Below, piece by piece: positions 1-11,160 of a stretch of 64,000 nucleotides of DNA (positions are counted from its first letter, which is position 1; every line of letters starts with the position of its first letter). The notes beneath the pieces are model-generated. The model saw only the letters and a program-made list of their open reading frames with translations, did not search any database and was not told where the DNA came from. Source of the DNA: Drosophila miranda (taxonomy: Eukaryota; Arthropoda; Insecta; Diptera; Drosophilidae); NCBI RefSeq assembly GCF_003369915.1, contig NC_046675.1, forward strand, positions 682,001 through 746,000, given 5' to 3'. Both the position numbers and the translations under genes were made by a program.

Positions 1-1506
1 TGTGGCTGTGGCTGTTGCTGCTGCTGTTAAGTATTTCCGCTCCAAAGCGCAGCCCCAAGGGGATCCGAAGGGGGTCCGATCCATGCTCCAACCGCGTGGT
101 TACAGACCAGAACGAAGCGAAACGGAATGCTAGGCTCCAGGACAAGCCTTGAACCCTCCCACCGGGCGGGGATCGCGCTCTTCGTGGAGATACCGGGCCG
201 GGCCGTGCTGCAGCCACTTTGAAATACAATCGGAGGCAGCCGTCTCAAGGTCATGCGGCAGTAAATAGCGGTAGCAAGAGCTCGGGGACGGGGAGATGTT
301 TGGGCGGAGCATAAATCCATCGCGGGGGTCTGCATCTGAGGGTATCTGTGGATAGTCGAGTGCGGTGTCGACGATAACCGTGGTGCTGCACTGTACGTCA
401 GTGGTTAGCCGCCATCTCATTAGCATTGAGACTGGGACTGGCAAACACCACATTTGCGGGCCCGAGGCGTGTGCAAAACGTAAACACGAATCTCATTTCC
501 ATTTCTGGCAACGCACTGGACGCCGCCTGAATGCAGAATGTCTCCAGGAAAGATCTGCGTCAATCCCCAAAAGAGAGAGAGAGAGATTGTTGTAAACGGA
601 GACGGCGGGCGGCCTTCCTTTGTTGCCGACCTGCCACGTGCCCCAATAAATCATTTGGGAAACACCCAGCATACCAGTACCATATAGCGATCGAAGTAGA
701 TAACAGCAGTTCCACAACAAAAGAACACCCGCCATTCCGTCGAGTGGAAGGGTATATCCGATCAAATTTATAGGCATAAGGAATAGTCATGGAATGCCAC
801 AATGATTCAGGTGTAATATCTGCTTTCTGAAGAGCAATAATCCACTGATCTTCGAGGTCCTATAATAAGGTTACGTAATCGTTACGATTATACCAGAACC
901 CATTTACTGCCCCGGGGGTATAGTAAATTGGAGAGTATTGAGAGCATGCTAGTCCCTCATAGGAGACTCTTTTCGAGAGCATCTTTGGGCGTACAACACT
1001 CGCGAATATGCCCCAGGATATAGTAGACTCATAGCAGGTATCCCTTCTAGGAGTGCATCTCTTTTCGAGTGCCTCTTAGGCGGTATCTAACAGTCGACTA
1101 TAGAGCTCGCTCTCTTCTTCGATAGTTGAATTCTTTTATCAATCAGAAGATTGTGGGAGCAACTGAGGCATTTAAAGCACCCCCACCGTTCTTGGAAGCA
1201 ATTATAGACCGCAATGAGAGGGAAAGTTCGCCCCCCCCCCCCCTCCCCACCACACCGCGTCTGTTCCGTTCCGTTCTGTTGGGGAAAACCTAGCGCGGAC
1301 CTTGACTCACTGGAGCCTCAATTTTCAGCCTCTATCTTGCTGGCAGTCTGCGTCTTCGTCTGCGTCTGTGTGTGTGCATTCGTATCAAAATATTATTGTA
1401 TTATAAAACGAACAACAAATAAGCATAGATAAGGGGTCTGTTCCGTTCCGTTTCGTTCCATCAGGTTCCCTTCGTTGGGGCTTGGGGCTGCTTCTCTGCC
1501 ACTTAC
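1..1506. other. Non-coding, probably sima intron
   Basis: No convincing coding exon. It probably belongs to the large first intron of sima, whose bHLH exon would lie beyond the left edge of the window. It contains a degenerate tandem duplication around 905-1110, a GA run near 572-587 and a C-run near 1231-1242. Open frames here are short and lack codon structure or recognisable motifs. Confidence 0.5.
905..1110. repeat. Degenerate two-copy tandem repeat, about 100-bp period
   Basis: The stretch starting near 909 (a GCCCC, then GGTATAGTA motif, followed about 50 bp later by CTCTTTTCGAG) recurs near 1010 with the same order of motifs. The copies are imperfect, so the duplication is not recent. 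No function is evident. Confidence 0.5.
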
Positions 1507-2012
1507 ATAAAATCCTCGATGTCCACAAACTGCGAGAACTGGCAGGGCTGGGTGTCCGTGGGGGTGTAGCCGTAGCAGTAGGCGTAGCTCCAGGGGCGGC
1601 GGCTCTCCCGGCACGGCGTGGAGACGTTCAGCAAGCTGCCCCTTCCGCCCCGCTGCTGCTGCTGCTGGTAGAAGGCATGCTGCTGATGCTGCCCCTGCTG
1701 GTAGGGATGGTAGCGCATCCCCCCACTGGGACCCAGCATGGCGCCCACAAAGGGGCGCTGCTGCTGCTGCACCATGGAAGGGTCTGCTGCATTGTAGAAG
1801 GTGCCGTTGCTGAAGTTCACGGCGGGCTCATGGATCGGCATGCGGCCGTACACCGAGCCATTCCCGAGGGGCAGCTGCTGGCCTGCGGCTGCCTGTGGCT
1901 TCAGATCGCAGTCGAAGAAAGGATCCTCGCCGTAGAAGGAGGTGGAGGAGACGGTGCTCTCGCCGGGACAGGAAAAGTCGCAGTTTTCCCAGGCATTGCA
2001 GGAGTTGAACAT
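1507..2012 (-). CDS. Putative alternative first coding exon (sima?) or small nested gene
   Basis: From an ATG at 2012 an open frame runs 168 codons, then meets a consensus splice donor (AT|GTAAGT) that also contains a TAA stop. The product is rich in Gln, Gly, Tyr and aromatic/acidic clusters (FYGEDPFFDCDL near residue 27, FVDIEDF at the end), resembling a short activation-type region; no catalytic domain is seen. If the stop is used, it is a 169-aa protein. If the donor is used, the exon ends in phase 2, the same phase as the recognised first coding exon of sima about 4 kb upstream, so both could splice to the same bHLH exon outside the window. A TATA box lies about 275 bp upstream on the same strand. 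I did not recognise the protein itself; the sima link is inference. Confidence 0.55.
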
Positions 2013-2284
2013 GGAATCTTTCGCTGGAATCTCTCTATCCGGCTATGCCCATCGATGATTCCGCACCCAAAAAACACTAACGCACGCACACACACACACA
2101 CACACACGCGGGCGTAGCTTCCACTGCTCTGATAACGGTACTGATAATGGCGCGTGGATTTAGTGTTATTTTGATTTGGCTTTTACTTCACTTAACGTTT
2201 TCTTTAGGCGGAGCGACTGAAAACACGGCGTACGGGAGTCCGGACTGCGAACGAGCGAAAGGTTCCCTGGCTCCCGAGCTACCA

Positions 2285-2292
2285 TATTTATA
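2285..2292 (-). promoter_or_regulatory. TATA box for the 1507-2012 exon
   Basis: On the minus strand the sequence reads GGTATAAATATGG, a strong TATA element. It is placed so that transcription would begin roughly 240 bp upstream of the ATG at 2012. It supports an independent start site for this exon, whether it is a separate gene or a second sima promoter. Confidence 0.6.
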
Positions 2293-5200
2293 CCCGTTCC
2301 GGACGGACCCCGAAATCGCAATTAAAGCGAGCGGGACAGAGAGGGAGAGAGTCTGACATTAATGTCAGATTTTCTGCTCGTATCAGGCAGAAGTTCGCTA
2401 TCCGGACAACTGCGCGACTCCGATAAGATAAAAGAAACCGAAACGAATGGAAAACAGAACAGAATTCCGTAGTGGAGCTGGAAGCTCGCTCACCACCCGC
2501 CCTCCCGTTCAGGGAGATAACGCCGCCTGGTCGCGGATGGGCAGGGGAGGGGTTCGGTAGCGAATTCAAATTGGAGGCACATAAATTACAACTAATATCA
2601 GTCCACGCCACTTGTCCGTTTGATAATTAAGAGCCTCCGTGCAGCGTGCACCGTGCGCCGTGCGCCGCGTAGCATACTTTGCAGCGTGGCCGGAAAAGCC
2701 CCAAAGGATCTCCTCGGTTGAAGCTGTTGCCAGGATGGAGCTGTCTGTGGCATGACTCACCCCCCTGCAGTAGCACCATCCACCATCCAGCAACAAGACA
2801 ATGACTAAATATTTTGACGGACGCTCGGACGGGCCGGAACGGGCCGGGCCGGGACGGGCGTGTCGTCTGACGAATCTCTTGCTTCGGCGGAGAGCCCAGA
2901 TTATAATTATCTATAGAGCATAATATAGTTAAATATTTAAATTAGTTTTGCAAACATGATGCGAGTAGGAAAGTGAAACAACGAGATAGCAGCGACGCGG
3001 CATCGCATCGCAACTAAAACTAAAACGAAAACTAAAATTATAACCGAAGGGCGGGAGGGGGGTAGGGACTGACAGCCCGGGGTCAAGAGCCCAACGTCTC
3101 CGGCTAAGGGAAATTATATGGTCCGTCCTGAATGTTTGCCTGAATGCTGCAATGCTGTCAGTCATGGCTGAAAGCAGCATAACCCTGGAGTCGAGTCACT
3201 CCTAATATATTTATTATTCAATGGAAACCTATATATGTATCATTAAAGTTTCATCTCAGAGGATCAGAGGATATACATATAACATTATTTCATTAATTTA
3301 TTTGTCCCACTGTAAGCCGTCTATGGGCAGGCCACACACACTCTTAAAGCACGCACACACGGTGTACGCATACACGAACATACACGTTTGGACATGCACC
3401 ACCCCGATCTCCGTGTATGCAATAATGTTGTGTGTGCACAATATGCATGTACACGCACACACAAAACGATTTCTCGAACGCATTAAAGGGGCATGAGTGT
3501 AACTGTGATTGGATGAATGCTGTGGATTAATGCAGGGCTTAAGGCAACCCTCGAATTTTGAATGATCAGAAAAAACGTATTTTTGCGCAATTTTGTACAT
3601 CTTATGGTCCATTTTCAGACATACATACATATGTACATACATATGTATATAGTAGGTAATAATAAACTTTCCCTGCCAGCGAAAAAAAGAATCATAATTT
3701 ACACCACAAATCTTACGCCAATTGCGATGTGGGGCCGAAGTTTAGATACCCTACAACAGCAGGCATAGCGATCGGTTCATGGATGGGTGTCCCTTTCCTT
3801 TTCTTTCATTCGCTTGCCCTCGTGTGTGCGTAGCAAACTTCTGATACGAAGCGTAATGGCCCGAGGGACAGGGAGATTAAAAGGCAATTCCTCTGCCACT
3901 GCATCATCGCTGGCTCTGCCGCTGCACAAGGTTCCATTTAATCGAAAAGAGCAGCAGCAGCCGAGAAAATCAACAACAAAAACAGAAGCCGAACAAAAAA
4001 TACGAGAAGACGAGGAAATTACCAACAACAAAAACTCCACAAGACCTAATGCGGGACACAAACAATACCTCGCACGCCTCTCTCTCACTCGCACTCCACA
4101 ATCCAGTGGGCTGATTCCATCCTCCATTCCCTCCCCGTGTCGTCTCATTTTTAGTTCGATTGCGCAAAAAGTAGGTCGTCGCTGGCCAGACAGAGGCTGT
4201 TGCTGCTGCGGCGGCGGCCCAGCAACAACAACAGCGCATATCATTTAAATATTTTACAATATACGTATGCACATGTACATGTATATGTACATATTATAAT
4301 ACACACATACATATGTGTGTATGCATGTATGTGCGTGGCATTTGTATGGTGTGTGCGTGTGTTTTACTTTTGTGCGTTGGTATTGGAATTTTATTTATTG
4401 TTGAGTTGTTTTTGTTTTAAGTTTTATGCGTCGTTTTCTGCGCCTTGTCTTTGCTGTTTATTTTGAATACCTTGGCAAAAGCGTTTAAACGAATTCAAAC
4501 AAACTATTTCTATATACATAATTCTCGTCTCCCCCCACCCCCCCCCTCGATTGGACCCCATTCCATGTTTATACATACTTCCCTTGCGTTTAAGGTCGAG
4601 ATCAGAGCTGCACTGGTGCATGCTTCGGTCATCGACAGTTGATAGTTTCGATCAATTGAAATCGATTGACGCTCGTTCCCTTAGCTTCCATTAAAGACTT
4701 CCATTAGCTTTCACTAAAAACAATGGGCAAATAGTAAGTCAATTGGAGGTGTATGTGCGATAACCAGTTCGGAATGAATGGGGAAAACTACTGCCGCAGT
4801 CGGCAGTCGGTCACTGGGTTTCTTCGAAGCGGGGCAGAGTTTCCAATTGGCTATAGAACCGCTTTTCAGCTTTTCAGAGTTTAGCTTTGCATTGACTTTG
4901 CATTGGGTTTCCAGTAGCCTCACGTCACGTAGGCCGGAGCCCACGATTTGGTCGAGTGTAAATGTTTTAAATAAAACATAAACTTAACATTTTATGCGAT
5001 CAACAAAGTAAACTTTTAAGAGGGGCGTGGCCAGGTGGAGGAGGCAGGCCTCAGAAGTCGAAAACAAAACACACACGAAAAAAGAAAAAGCACGCGGGGA
5101 AAAACAGGTTGGTTTTACAATGTACTAGGTCGGTATGGATGTGTATTCAGTGGAGTGAGGGCTGGTTGGGCTGCGTGGATCGACATAATCGAACACAACA

Positions 5201-6010
5201 GGTTTTTCTTTTTCTCTTGTGATAAAAATAGTCCAAATCACGGTTCAGGAGGCAGAGAAACAGAACAATGATCTAAAAATAAAGCCAGGACCCCGTTGCT
5301 CCTTGGCGAGCAACAAGTGCTGCCTCCTTGAGTATTTCCGCTTCCAAAGTGCGATTTTGGATTGGTATATCGTATCATATAATGACGTGCAAACTGATAC
5401 TATAGCGATTTCAGTTTTGTCTTGCGCTCGTTCAAGGTCAGGGGTCTCGGTCATTGCGTTCTCTTTTACTCGGCCTGCCTTCGCGTCACAAGCTTGTATA
5501 ATTATCGCAAATGCAAAATTAGTCGAATGTGTGATTGATGATTGGTTTTAGTTTTCTATTATTTCCCCCCCTTTTGTTTTTGTTTTCGATCGTTCGTCAG
5601 CAGCCACTGACGGACGCGCGATAGGAAAATCATCCTCCTATCCTATCCGCTCCGTAGAAAATTGATGCTTATCGGATGACAACGATCGGTAGGGACGTAC
5701 CACCACCCACCCACCTGTTTACCAGTTGAACGACCTTCCAGTCAGGACCAGTCAAGATCGATAGATCGCCGATTGATAATAGCCTCCATTCAATTCCCAT
5801 ATCTACAACTTCCAGTTTTCAAATATGTACTTGTGCAGAAAAACGAGAGGAAAAAACGTGACGATAGCAATAGAAGGCGACCGCTACGACGCCGCACCAG
5901 CAGCAGCGGCGGCGGCGAGAAAAAGAAAGCAAGAGCTTATGCAATAGCAAAAGCAACTGATTTAAAGACATCCGCTTGGTGGGTGATGGGGCGGGACGCT
6001 GGGGACTCAC
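2293..6010. other. Non-coding, probably sima intron 1
   Basis: Interval between the recognised sima first exon and the downstream promoter. It holds CA/TG-rich stretches (3340-3470, 4260-4370), Gln/Asn-type trinucleotide repeats around 3945-4030 and 4197-4235, and a C-run near 4530-4550, but no exon I can support. The frames at 3787-4248 on both strands are low-complexity antisense mirrors of each other. Confidence 0.5.
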
Positions 6011-6198
6011 CTGCGTTTCTCCTTGGGCTTGCCGCTGGCAGTCAGGTTCGATCCTGATCCTGGAGAAGCCTTGGCTAGCGCGCTGCCAGTAGCCGAGATG
6101 CTCGAAGAAGCAGCAGCTGCAGCAGCAGCGGGGGCGGCGGCGTTACGCTGTTTTTGCGCCTCCGCTGCCGCATCGATTGTAGCAATTAACGAAACCAT
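6011..6198 (-). CDS. sima: sima (HIF-1 alpha homologue), first coding exon
   Basis: Sima is the Drosophila hypoxia-inducible factor alpha subunit, a bHLH-PAS transcription factor that pairs with Tango. This exon begins MVSLIATIDAAAE and ends NLTASGKPKEKRR, closely matching the known Sima N terminus (MVSLIDTIEAAAE and TASGKPKEKRR), which leads straight into the bHLH basic region. The ATG is at 6198. The donor AG|GTGAGT follows at 6010, leaving phase 2, so the next residues (basic helix) lie in an exon to the left, outside the window. The middle of the exon is an Ala/Ser-rich spacer with a run of seven alanines, unlike the Ser-rich spacer of D. melanogaster. An in-frame ATG six codons upstream is possible, but the conserved start is preferred. 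Confidence 0.9.
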
Positions 6199-7083
6199 TT
6201 TGTCTCCAATGATCAAAATGCAGCAGCATTCAAAATCTGTCGATGTGGAGAATGTGGTGGTTCCTTGACTGTGTTGTTGTTCCCTTAGTTTTCTTGTTGT
6301 TATCGGAGTGTTTTCCCCAGTCTCTTTTTGAGACTCTTCGTTGTTGCTTTTGCTGTTTTGTTGCTGTTCTTTTCTTTTCTTTTTATTTATTATCGCGTTC
6401 GGTGTTGTTGTTACTTTTTTATGTGTATGTTTTATGAAAACTAGCTGAAATTCTCTATGCGCGTGTATGTGTGTGCGTGTTGTGTTGTGTTGTGCCCGAT
6501 TGGTGCCACTAACACATTCACATTCACAGTCACAGTCACTGTATTTTCCTCTTAAACTTTTGAGATATTGGGTTATTGCTATTATTTAATGCCCCCAGTG
6601 GACTTTCTACTTAGTTTTGCTTTATTTCTTGCACGTCAATTACTTATTTCTGATCATAAACAACTGCTGACACGAGCACAAGGTTATTTTGATGGCACTT
6701 CGAGTATTATTATTGCACTTTGAAGTTCTGCACGGACTTGATATTCAACTCGCGATTTAACATCTCACATCTGAGATTTATATGCACTTTATGCATTTTA
6801 CAATGCGCTTACGGCATTTTTCGTCACGAAATTAATATTTTTACGTGTTTATATGTCAGCTAGGGATGTAATTTTAATATATCTATGCATCGATATATTT
6901 TGATAATATATTTGTAGACGATATTTTTATTGGACGAGCGAAAATATTTCTATCGATGTTTTTGTGAAAATAAATATATAAGAATGTTTTCAAAATATTT
7001 TATTTTTAAGGGAGAATCTTTTTAGGGACTTTCGGCATGTTCTATTTTTTCCAGAAATTTCCATAGTAATCATAAATGTTGTC
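6199..7083. other. sima 5' UTR/promoter and Mia40 3' flank
   Basis: Immediately upstream of the sima start the sequence is a typical 5' leader with CAG and GTT repeats (6200-6420) and a TG-rich stretch (6460-6500). At 6880-6960 there is an AT-rich block with two ATCGAT-type sites, resembling the boundary elements seen elsewhere in this window. No coding exon is seen. Confidence 0.5.
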
Positions 7084-7569
7084 TTATTGAGCCTTCTCTA
7101 CCGCCGAGCTGGTCTGCGACGGCACATCTTCAGCGGGTGGAGCAGGTGCCCCACTGTCGGCCGGCTGATCCTCCTTGACTGGAACTTCAGTCGAAGTGTC
7201 AACGGGTAAAGCCTCAGCCAGAGGATCGTCATCGTCATCATCGACGCCGCCATTGGCTTTGTTGTAGACTGTGGGATATAGCTGGAAGCAGTCGCGCATT
7301 TTGGTGAAGGCCTCAAAGCAATCTGATCCCTTGGGCTCCGCTTTGCTGTACTGGAAACAACTAAATGCCTCGCGAAAGTCAACGCCGCACGGTCCTGTGG
7401 CCATACCTCCCAAGCAGGGACAGCTCCAGTTAATGTTGCCGTCCTTTGTGATTACGCCCTCAGCCGGCTCTGGCGCCGGCAGCTCAATTGTGCTTGGAGT
7501 CGCATGGTCTTCCTTGGTAACGAAGATAACCTTGTCCTTGCCGAACTGTTTGCAAAATGAAAATGACAT
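7084..7569 (-). CDS. Mia40: Mia40 (CHCHD4-like), mitochondrial intermembrane-space import oxidoreductase
   Basis: Mia40 oxidises and traps small Cys-rich proteins in the mitochondrial intermembrane space, passing electrons to Erv1/ALR. The 161-aa product has the redox CPC motif (NWSCPCLGG, near residue 50) followed by the twin CX9C pairs [11 protein letters not shown] and [11 protein letters not shown] that form the CHCH fold, and then an acidic, Pro/Ala-rich tail. This order is diagnostic. There is no N-terminal targeting extension or transmembrane segment, as in animal Mia40 (fungal Mia40 is membrane anchored). The gene is a single exon. Its ATG lies 27 bp downstream of the stop codon of an Rpp14 gene on the same strand, so the two may share a transcript. 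Confidence 0.9.
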   Translation of the reverse strand: MSFSFCKQFGKDKVIFVTKEDHATPSTIELPAPEPAEGVITKDGNINWSCPCLGGMATGPCGVDFREAFSCFQYSKAEPKGSDCFEAFTKMRDCFQLYPTVYNKANGGVDDDDDDPLAEALPVDTSTEVPVKEDQPADSGAPAPPAEDVPSQTSSAVEKAQ

Positions 7570-7596
7570 CTTAATGCCTCCCTGCGAATAATTTCA

Positions 7597-7988
7597 CTAA
7601 AGTCTGACGACGTTTTCGTCGTTCTTGCTATCAAAGTCCAGCTGATTTTTTGACGCGTTTAGCACCTGAAAGTGACAAGGCACCTCCTGGTAGTGGCCTA
7701 TTAAGGTAACAGCAATACGCGCGCGCTCAACGAATTCTTGGGGCACTCGCAAGATAAGTCGTCGCTCTGCCGCACTGAATTTCACAATATCCAGCGATGT
7801 CTTGCCTCCGATTTCTCCAAATAAGCTTTCCAGGGAGTTGAGAATGCAGCCAATCAAGTAGCCAGGCGTCAATACAATAGACTCGGTGTCACGAAGTTTT
7901 CTGTAAATTCAATGTCACTTGCATTATTTACGAAAGATGCACGTGTTTCTACTTACAGCTTAACATCCAGGTATTGGGAATCTCTCAT
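7597..7988 (-). CDS. Rpp14/Pop5-like RNase P/MRP subunit, copy A
   Basis: Small protein subunit of ribonuclease P/MRP, which matures the 5' ends of tRNAs. There are two coding exons, 7957-7988 (32 nt) and 7597-7900 (304 nt), with a GT-AG intron between them, giving 111 aa. The start reads MRDSQYLDVKL. The core contains LNSLESLFGEIGGKTSLDIV and IGHYQEVPCHFQVL, shared nearly word for word with the neighbouring copy B. The Rpp14/Pop5 assignment rests on overall recognition of this short alpha/beta domain. The intron interrupts the same codon in both copies, so this is a DNA-level tandem duplication. The stop codon lies 27 bp upstream of the Mia40 ATG. Confidence 0.75.
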
Positions 7989-8363
7989 TCTTTGGTTGGC
8001 GCTGTGATGTTCCCGAACACGCTTGGGGGAACTCCTTATTCATTAAAGTTCGGTTGAAAACTTGTTTAATGCCGGCGTATATTTTTTATGTAATTTTTTG
8101 CTTTTCACGTTGTGTCAAACAGCTGGATAGGAGCGATAGGTAGACAGCGATAGACGATAGTGAAGCCAGCGATAGATAGCAGCTAAAACGCGCAGAATTT
8201 AATATCGGAAAACAATTTCTTAATTTTAAAATAATTCAAATCTAATGGTGAATGTTTAATGTAACCGATTTAACATGCCGAAACTGTGGGAACTATACAT
8301 TTTAATTGGAAGTGTCTGTCAGATCGTTGATCAGAAGCTGGAGTACAGGACGTTGGCTTACTT
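7989..8363. promoter_or_regulatory. Spacer between Rpp14 copies with clustered CGATA motifs
   Basis: This 375-bp spacer contains a run of GATAG/CGATAG units at about 8127-8180 (at least five within 55 bp). Such CGATA clusters match binding preferences described for BEAF-32 and DREF at Drosophila housekeeping promoters. It would be the promoter of copy A and possibly of the Rpp14-Mia40 transcript. Assignment of the factor is inference. Confidence 0.45.
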
Positions 8364-8763
8364 TCAACATCTCCGAGCTGCTTTTTCGGAAATATCCTTG
8401 TCGAAGTCTAGAGCTGTCTTAGAGGTGCCTATCACTTGAAAGTGGCAAGGTACTTCCTGGTAGTGGCCTATCAACGACAGTGCGGTTCGGGTCCGCTCAA
8501 AGAACTCTTCGGGCACACGGAAAACAATGCGCTGCTGCTTGTCACAAAATTTAACAATGTCCATGTTGGTCTTGCCTCCCAGATCGCCGAAGAAACTCTC
8601 TAGAGCGTTTAGAACACAGCTACGAAAGAAGATGGGTGTGAAAATAATAGCCTCGGGGTTGCGGAGCTTTCTAAAAAAAGAAAAAATGATTATATTATAG
8701 ACAAGGAGCTGTCGTTTATTGTCCCACTCACAGTTTGACATCAAAATAATAATAGTCACTCAT
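8364..8763 (-). CDS. Rpp14/Pop5-like RNase P/MRP subunit, copy B
   Basis: Tandem paralogue of copy A. Coding exons are 8732-8763 (32 nt) and 8364-8670 (307 nt), for 112 aa starting MSDYYYFDVKL. The core LNALESFFGDLGGKTNMDIV and the segment IGHYQEVPCHFQVI align with copy A without gaps. Exon 1 has the same length and the intron falls at the same phase-2 position in a Leu codon. Both copies look intact, with no stops or frame breaks, so both are probably functional. The C-terminal ends differ (KAARRC here). It shares a roughly 300-bp divergent promoter region with spn-A on the other strand. Confidence 0.75.
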
Positions 8764-9062
8764 GATTCACGCGATATTGATTGATCTCGCCAGTCATCAA
8801 TATTGTTTTCACATTTAATTTAATCTGTATCATATTTCTGAACGAAAAAGCTACGTACGGTACTTTTAACTGAAATGATATCTAAACATCATGTTTCCTC
8901 GATGTTTTACTGTTAAACATCGAATACAATTAATCGATGGTATTCCACCTCTAGCACTCTGGACAGCCCGCGCTTCACTTTGACGAAATTTTGACCCAGA
9001 AATTGAGAATTTAAAAAAAAGAGACTCGATATATAGTTGTCGACTTGTACATTGGGGCCAAA
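8764..9062. promoter_or_regulatory. Divergent promoter region of Rpp14 copy B and spn-A
   Basis: Only 299 bp separate the two start codons on opposite strands. The stretch holds several ATCGAT/CATCGA-type sites (8895-8940). No TATA box is well placed for either gene, as expected for housekeeping-type promoters. Confidence 0.45.
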
Positions 9063-10219
9063 ATGGATGCATTGACGAATTCGGTGGAGGAAGAGGAGAA
9101 TGGCCCACTAAATGTCACGAAATTGATTGTAAGTTGCTGTCGATCGGAGATCTAGCTGCACCAAATCATAAGCTGTATTTATTTATTGACGAATCAACGA
9201 TAGGGCGGCAGTATAACTGCCAAGGACATAAAGCTACTGCAGCAGGCAAGCCTTCACACGGTGGATGCTGTGGCCAACGCGACGCGCAAGCACCTACTGG
9301 CCATTCCCGGCCTCGGTGGGTCCAAGGTGGATCAAATCATTTCCGAAGCCTCAAAAATGGTGCCGCTTGGCTTTCTCAGTGCCCGTACCTTCCATCAGAT
9401 GCGCGCAGATGTCGTTATGCTGACGACTGGCTCCAAGGAGTTGGACAAGCTGCTTGGCGGCGGCATCGAGACGGGTTCTATTACTGAGATCTTTGGGGAG
9501 TTCCGCTGTGGCAAGACGCAGATCTGCCACACCCTGGCAGTCACCTGCCAGCTGCCCATCAGCCAGAAGGGAGGCGAGGGCAAATGCCTGTACATAGACA
9601 CGGAGAGCACCTTCCGCACGGAACGTCTCTCGGCCATTGCCCAAAGGTTCAAACTGAATGAATCCGAGGTTTTGGACAACGTTTCCTGTGCCCGGGCCTA
9701 CAACAGCGATCAGCAAACCAAACTGTTACAAATGGCTGCGGGCATGCTGTTTGAAACCAGGTATGTACGCATCTGGAATCCATCTGGGATCGTGGCCAAA
9801 GAATCCTAATTCCTTATTGCTCCCAAACCTCCAGATATGCCGCTGTTATTGTCGATAGCGTCATGGCCCTCTACCGTTCGGACTACATAGGACGGGGCGA
9901 GCTGGCCGCCCGGCAGAACCATTTGGGATTGTGCATGCGGCAGCTTCAGCGCTTGGCGGACGAGTTCGGGGTGGCTGTGGTCATCACCAACCAGGTGACA
10001 GCCCAGCTGGACGGCGGTGGTGGCATGTTTGTCGCTGACGCCAAGAAGCCGGTGGGAGGGCATATTCTGGCGCATGCCTCCACCACTCGACTCTATCTGC
10101 GAAAGGGCAAGGGGGAGACGCGCATCTGCAAGATCTACGATTCCCCCTGTCTGCCCGAGTCGGAGGCGATGTTTGCGATTCTGCCAGACGGCATAGGCGA
10201 TGCCAAGGAGGGGCACTGA
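9063..10219 (+). CDS. spn-A: spn-A, Rad51 recombinase
   Basis: Rad51 forms the nucleoprotein filament that performs strand exchange in double-strand-break repair and meiosis; fly mutants give the spindle phenotype. Three coding exons, 9063-9128, 9204-9760 and 9835-10219, join in phase (66+557+385 nt) to give 335 aa, the usual Rad51 size. The acidic N terminus is followed by the helix-hairpin-helix ([15 protein letters not shown]). Walker A is GEFRCGKT at about 120-127 and Walker B is AAVIVDS. The loop 2/ATP cap region ends [24 protein letters not shown]. Exon 2 begins right after AG at 9203 with [15 protein letters not shown], matching the known fly protein. Both introns are about 75 bp with GT-AG ends. 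Confidence 0.95.
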
Positions 10220-11160
10220 TTATTATACTATTAGCTTATTAAGATCTACTATACTATGTACATGTGCTGCAAGCAGGTGGCCACTTTCAAGGAACGATTG
10301 ATTGATTAATGAATTTAAATAAGGCATTGCTCAATTTATTTTAATTGTTTAATTATGAAATCAAAAATGAAATATTTTGTTTATCAATGATCACTTAATG
10401 GTTGCTTCACTGTACTGCGTATAGGTCGCAGTTTCACGCAGATTCCTTGATTATTTTACGTGCAGGTAAAAACAGTCTTCGGTTAGAGGCAGCGTTTTCT
10501 GACCTGACCCACACGAGATAAAAGACAAGAAGGAAAAGCAGCGGATGCCGACTACGCTGATTCTAGACGAAAGGCAGAAGTAAAGCGCTCGCAGCAGAAG
10601 CAGCAGCAGACAGTACGCATGCTAGGAAACACGTGTCGGGTCGCCTTCAATAACAGTAGATTGGTAGAGGTCTGGCCAGATAAACGAAAAAGATTGTTTA
10701 TTCGAGTAATTTACGTATGTATCATCTATAGCTTTATTCATTGTTGATCAAACATTTCTACACACATAGTAAATAAAATTTTACGGATCCAAAGATGTGA
10801 ATGTTCATGGTTCACCCATCCATTTATCCAATAAATTGAAGATGATTTCACATCGAGAGTCGTCGAAAATGAAGGCAAATAAGGAAGTTATTTCAAATAA
10901 GAGTCTACTTTTTGTAATCTGATCGATTACACAATAGAACTTAGCTTTGTGTTGTTTGTTGGGTTCATCGTGTTCTGGAGCTGAAGATCAATTGTGCTGG
11001 ATTTCAGCTTCAGCCGCTTAGGAGTAACTAAAAAAATTCATTATAGTCGAATACAGACACGCAAAATTCATTGTATTGCGGGTGCGAGTGTTTTACCTTA
11101 TTATATCGTTGGATTATGGAGTAGTAACTGGCGCTAAAACATTATACTGTATTCTTTACT
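10220..11160. other. Non-coding spacer spn-A to JASPer
   Basis: Convergent 3' ends of spn-A (plus strand) and JASPer (minus strand) flank this 940-bp interval. AATAAA-type signals are present for both directions (for example near 10313 and 10770). A GC-richer patch at 10500-10680 contains a CAGCAG run but no supported gene. Confidence 0.5.

Noticed and set aside
1482-2117. 211-codon open frame on the plus strand
   Set aside because: It is the antisense of the 1507-2012 exon; its Leu/Val/Gly-rich composition is what reading CAG/CTG-rich codons backwards gives, and it ends in a CA microsatellite.
3787-4248. 150-codon frames on both strands
   Set aside because: Overlapping antisense low-complexity frames without splice context or motif.
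9351-9716. Open frame antisense to spn-A
   Set aside because: Mirror of the GC-biased Rad51 exon, no independent motif.
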